Source: Bacillota bacterium
GTDB lineage: Bacteria > Bacillota > Clostridia > Lachnospirales > Lachnospiraceae
DNA: 9,250 bases
Assembly (NCBI GenBank): GCA_023420935.1
Contig: JAEZUR010000186.1
Span: 1 to 9,250 of the forward strand
Reading direction: 5' to 3'
A model generated the notes under the pieces. It was not told where the DNA came from. It saw nothing but the letters and a program-made list of their open reading frames with translations, and did no database searches. This document shows positions 6,790 through 9,250 of this stretch, in pieces (positions within the stretch are counted from its first letter, which is position 1; the number at the start of each line of letters is the position of its first letter). The position numbers were made by a program, and so were the translations under genes.

Positions 6790-8787
6790 CTAATATATCT
6801 TCCGCCCTTGTAGATCATCTACACCCGTTTTACGATAAAAATAGGAATTAATAACATCGCACCATTCTTTGGCATGATCTCGTTGATGGGAAAACCTTGC
6901 CTTTGTCCGCTCATATGCATCTTCATTCATAGATCCTTGTAAACTCTTCCACATTTCATAAAACTGCTCCGCCTCATTGGCTCCTTCAAAATGTGTATCA
7001 TAAATATGTTGAAGAACTGTCTTACCCGATGAAAGAACAGAAGCATACTCCACATGATGAAAGAAAAGAAGCAATTCCTCGGGACATGTATTTGGATTAG
7101 AGTAAATGGAATCCAATGGTTTATTATACTGACAGCAGTACCCAGTTCCATTTTCCGTACGATCCACACCAATGGCCTTGTGGTCAGCCCTATGATACGT
7201 TCCCCATCTGTCATATTCATAACCATCTACATCTGGTCCATAATGATCATTGGGTTTTACCATCCAGCCGATACCCAAAGGAGCAGTATATTTTTCATAT
7301 GTAGGCCATGACATCATAAGGATCTTTAAAATAGTTTCCTCAACCGTTTTATTGTTACCAAAGGTCTGAGTAATCCATTCTATGGCAATTTGTTCTGCCG
7401 TCAACTCAGTGTCAAATGCAAGCCTTCCAAATCCATATAGATTGGCGGCTGCTAGATCATGTCCTGTCCAGTTAGCATCATTCCCTGTATTAGCCACGGC
7501 AACCATGCCACAATTTTTGTTTCCATAAGTCCTGCCACTAATAATATCTCTAACTGTTCCTTGATTGGTATCACAATAAGTATTAAACCCTAATATTTCT
7601 TTAAACCAAGGAATCAGATAACATACATGCCTTTGTTGACCCGTATACTCCTGCGCAATCTGTACCTCTAGTATCATATTAGTCTTTTTTAAACTTCCAA
7701 ATAACGGTGACACTGGTTCCCTAACTTGAAAATCCATTGGACCGTTCTTAATCTGTAGAATAACATTATCTACAAACTGACCATCTAAAGGTTTAAAATG
7801 ATCAAACCCTGCCTTCGCACGATCCGTTTTCGTATCTCTCCAATCTTGCATACAGTTATAAACAAAGCACCGCCAAATAATTAGCCCACCATATGGTTTT
7901 ACTGCATCTGCAAGCATGTTAGCGCCATCCGCGTGTGTTCGTCCATAGTTGAACGGCCCTGGTCTTCCTTCTGAATCCGCTTTTACAAGGAAACCACCTA
8001 AATCCGGAACATTCGCCCATATTTCTTCTGCCTTTTTACTCCACCAAGAGCGCACATTTTCTTCACAAGGATCTGCCGTATCCAGTCCACCAAGCTCCAT
8101 TGGGGATGCAAAATTAATACTTACGTATAGCTTTACTCCATACGAGGTAAATAGTTCTGAAAGTTGTCGAAGGTTAGTATAATATCGACTGGAGATAAGT
8201 TCTGTGGCGGCACCTTTTACATTAACATTATTAATAACCACCGCATTGATTCCCACTGATGCAATCAATCTAACATAAGCTTTTGTACGTTCATTTACCA
8301 ATACATCATTCTCTTGAAAGAAGAACGAATTGCCAGAGTAACCTCTTTCAATGCTTCCATCCATGTTATCCCAATGATTCAACATTCGAATCGCACACGC
8401 TGGAACTTTTTCTTGCCGATATGTCCATGTATCAACATCCTCCACATGCATTGTAATAAGAGTTCTTATTAGGTCAAATACTCCATATAAAATACCAACT
8501 TCATCGGCAGAAGTGATCGTACAATTTCCTTCTTTACAATCTATACAGTATCCTTCTTTTCCAATGGAAGAATTCGCTTTCATGATAAATCCACAAGATT
8601 TCTCCTTAAAGTCAGCTTCCTCGTTTATCAGCGTAACCTCTCGGTTATAAAGAATTCGAAACGCAGTAGTAAGTTCTTGTATAGCGTTCTGAATTATTTT
8701 TCCTTCCATACTACTAAAAATAAGTAATGACGACTTATTCGTATCTGATATTTCCTTATATAGCAACCAACAATCTGTGTATTCCAT
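6790..8787 (-). CDS. aguA: GH67 alpha-glucuronidase
   Basis: A 665-residue inverting enzyme that releases glucuronic or 4-O-methylglucuronic acid from the non-reducing end of aldouronic acids derived from glucuronoxylan. Visible hallmarks are NHWDNMDGSIERGYSG near 137-152, LVKADSEGRPGP with general acid E273, QIKNGPMDFQVREP with D352, and IAQEYTGQ with E380. These three residues keep one constant offset of 12 from Glu285, Asp364 and Glu392 of the Geobacillus enzyme as I recall them, so the catalytic set is complete. An N-terminal domain (about 1-125), the TIM barrel and an all-helical C-terminal region make up a normal family length. No signal peptide is present, which fits the known intracellular GH67 enzymes. 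The ATG at 8787 lies ten bases after GGAGG; an in-frame ATG at 8796 is only one base from it. The kinase gene lies 92 nt upstream and the esterase follows. Confidence 0.96.
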   Translation of the reverse strand: MEYTDCWLLYKEISDTNKSSLLIFSSMEGKIIQNAIQELTTAFRILYNREVTLINEEADFKEKSCGFIMKANSSIGKEGYCIDCKEGNCTITSADEVGILYGVFDLIRTLITMHVEDVDTWTYRQEKVPACAIRMLNHWDNMDGSIERGYSGNSFFFQENDVLVNERTKAYVRLIASVGINAVVINNVNVKGAATELISSRYYTNLRQLSELFTSYGVKLYVSINFASPMELGGLDTADPCEENVRSWWSKKAEEIWANVPDLGGFLVKADSEGRPGPFNYGRTHADGANMLADAVKPYGGLIIWRCFVYNCMQDWRDTKTDRAKAGFDHFKPLDGQFVDNVILQIKNGPMDFQVREPVSPLFGSLKKTNMILEVQIAQEYTGQQRHVCYLIPWFKEILGFNTYCDTNQGTVRDIISGRTYGNKNCGMVAVANTGNDANWTGHDLAAANLYGFGRLAFDTELTAEQIAIEWITQTFGNNKTVEETILKILMMSWPTYEKYTAPLGIGWMVKPNDHYGPDVDGYEYDRWGTYHRADHKAIGVDRTENGTGYCCQYNKPLDSIYSNPNTCPEELLLFFHHVEYASVLSSGKTVLQHIYDTHFEGANEAEQFYEMWKSLQGSMNEDAYERTKARFSHQRDHAKEWCDVINSYFYRKTGVDDLQGRKIY

Positions 8788-8797
8788 AGTAACCATA

Positions 8798-8802
8798 CCT
8801 CC
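8798..8802 (-). promoter_or_regulatory. Ribosome binding site between two in-frame GH67 starts
   Basis: GGAGG on the minus strand is one base from an ATG at 8796 and ten bases from an in-frame ATG at 8787. One base is too close for initiation, so 8787 is preferred although its spacing is at the long end. Confidence 0.6.
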
Positions 8803-8824
8803 GTGATATACTCCGTCTCAACCT

Positions 8825-8839
8825 TATTAAGTCTTAATA
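8825..8839. repeat. Interrupted palindrome between kinase and GH67 genes
   Basis: TATTAAG-T-CTTAATA has seven-base arms around a single central base. It lies in the leader between the kinase stop and the GH67 start. It is too short and AT-rich to be a terminator hairpin, with no T run after it. It could be a protein-binding site, but no repressor gene is visible beside it. Confidence 0.3.
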
Positions 8840-8879
8840 TTCTCTTCCTTTTGTCGCATTATTAATATTCTTCTCCTAC

Positions 8880-9250
8880 TTATCGCTGCACTCTACCGGA
8901 TCCGTTCCCTTTCATTAAAGCATGAACTTCTTCCACTCCCATCAGATTGTAATCACCTTCAATCGAATGTTTCAGACAACTGGCTGCTGTAGCAAATTCA
9001 ATTGTATCCTGGTTATTATAATCATTCATCATAGTATAAATTAATCCAGCCCCAAAGCTGTCACCACCACCAACTCGGTCAACAATATGTACACTATACT
9101 TTTTGCTAAAATAGAACTCGTTACCGTCATATAACATGGCAGCCCAAAGATTATCATTGGCGGAGATGGATTCCCGTAAAGTAAACGCGACATGTTTAAA
9201 CCCAAAACGTTCTGTTAATAATTGTGCTACCTGACGATAACCATTATGAT
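8880..9250 (-). CDS. kdgK: pfkB-family sugar kinase, probable 2-keto-3-deoxygluconate kinase, C-terminal part
   Basis: About 122 codons are visible and the frame is open to the right edge, so the N-terminal two thirds of a roughly 340-residue protein lie outside. The ribokinase/pfkB signature 2 is present as VDRVGGGDSFGAGL, the local form of DxxGAGD; its final aspartate (visible residue 63) is the catalytic base and the glycines form the anion hole. SCLKHSIEGDYNLM and the C-terminal GNGSGRVQR match the clostridial kinases annotated as 2-dehydro-3-deoxygluconokinase, as I remember them. The enzyme would convert 2-keto-3-deoxygluconate to its 6-phosphate for aldolase cleavage to pyruvate and glyceraldehyde 3-phosphate. 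Its place directly before the alpha-glucuronidase supports this role, since glucuronate catabolism passes through that intermediate. Other pfkB kinases (fructokinase, ribokinase) are less likely given the context. Confidence 0.82.
   Translation of the reverse strand, partial: HNGYRQVAQLLTERFGFKHVAFTLRESISANDNLWAAMLYDGNEFYFSKKYSVHIVDRVGGGDSFGAGLIYTMMNDYNNQDTIEFATAASCLKHSIEGDYNLMGVEEVHALMKGNGSGRVQR

Noticed and set aside
6927..8182. Short ORFs on both strands inside the GH67 gene
   Set aside because: All lie opposite or out of frame with an intact GH67 frame with a full catalytic set; none has a family motif.
1..9250. CRISPR array, tRNA, rRNA, insertion sequence, phage or defence genes
   Set aside because: No regularly spaced repeats, cloverleaf-like segments, transposase motifs or defence-type domains were seen on either strand.

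Overview
The window is AT-rich, has close-packed genes with strong AGGAGG-type ribosome binding sites, and carries an N-terminal fragment resembling a clostridial PdaB-type deacetylase. This points to a low-GC Bacillota, most likely a plant-fibre-degrading member of the Clostridia (Lachnospiraceae-like). That placement is an inference from gene content and composition; no rRNA or other marker gene is present.

Layout, right to left in the direction of most transcription. The minus strand first carries the 3' third of a pfkB-family sugar kinase (probable 2-keto-3-deoxygluconate kinase, open at the right edge). Next come a GH67 alpha-glucuronidase and a two-part SGNH carbohydrate esterase with an inserted jelly-roll-like domain. 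A 72-codon stub that looks like the membrane anchor and first catalytic motif of a PdaB-type polysaccharide deacetylase follows, and it ends abruptly. A plus-strand AraC-family regulator faces the stub tail to tail. Its divergent neighbour on the minus strand is a GH31 glycosidase (alpha-xylosidase-like), followed by a GH127-type beta-L-arabinofuranosidase that runs off the left edge.

How the genes fit together (inference). No intact enzyme here shows a signal peptide, so they probably act in the cytoplasm on imported hemicellulose oligosaccharides. The esterase would remove acetyl groups, GH67 would remove (4-O-methyl)glucuronic acid, and GH31 and GH127 would remove xylosyl or arabinofuranosyl side groups. 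Released glucuronate would pass through the isomerase route to 2-keto-3-deoxygluconate, which the kinase at the right edge phosphorylates. The AraC regulator is placed to control the GH31-GH127 unit. A near-consensus promoter for it overlaps the GH31 ribosome binding site, and its -10 lies inside a 20-bp perfect palindrome.

I found no RNA gene, CRISPR array, insertion sequence, phage gene or defence system. The locus reads as a hemicellulose side-chain utilisation cluster. Its least ordinary points are the truncated deacetylase stub, the esterase architecture and the tightly overlapped divergent control region. All gaps between genes are shorter than 300 bases.
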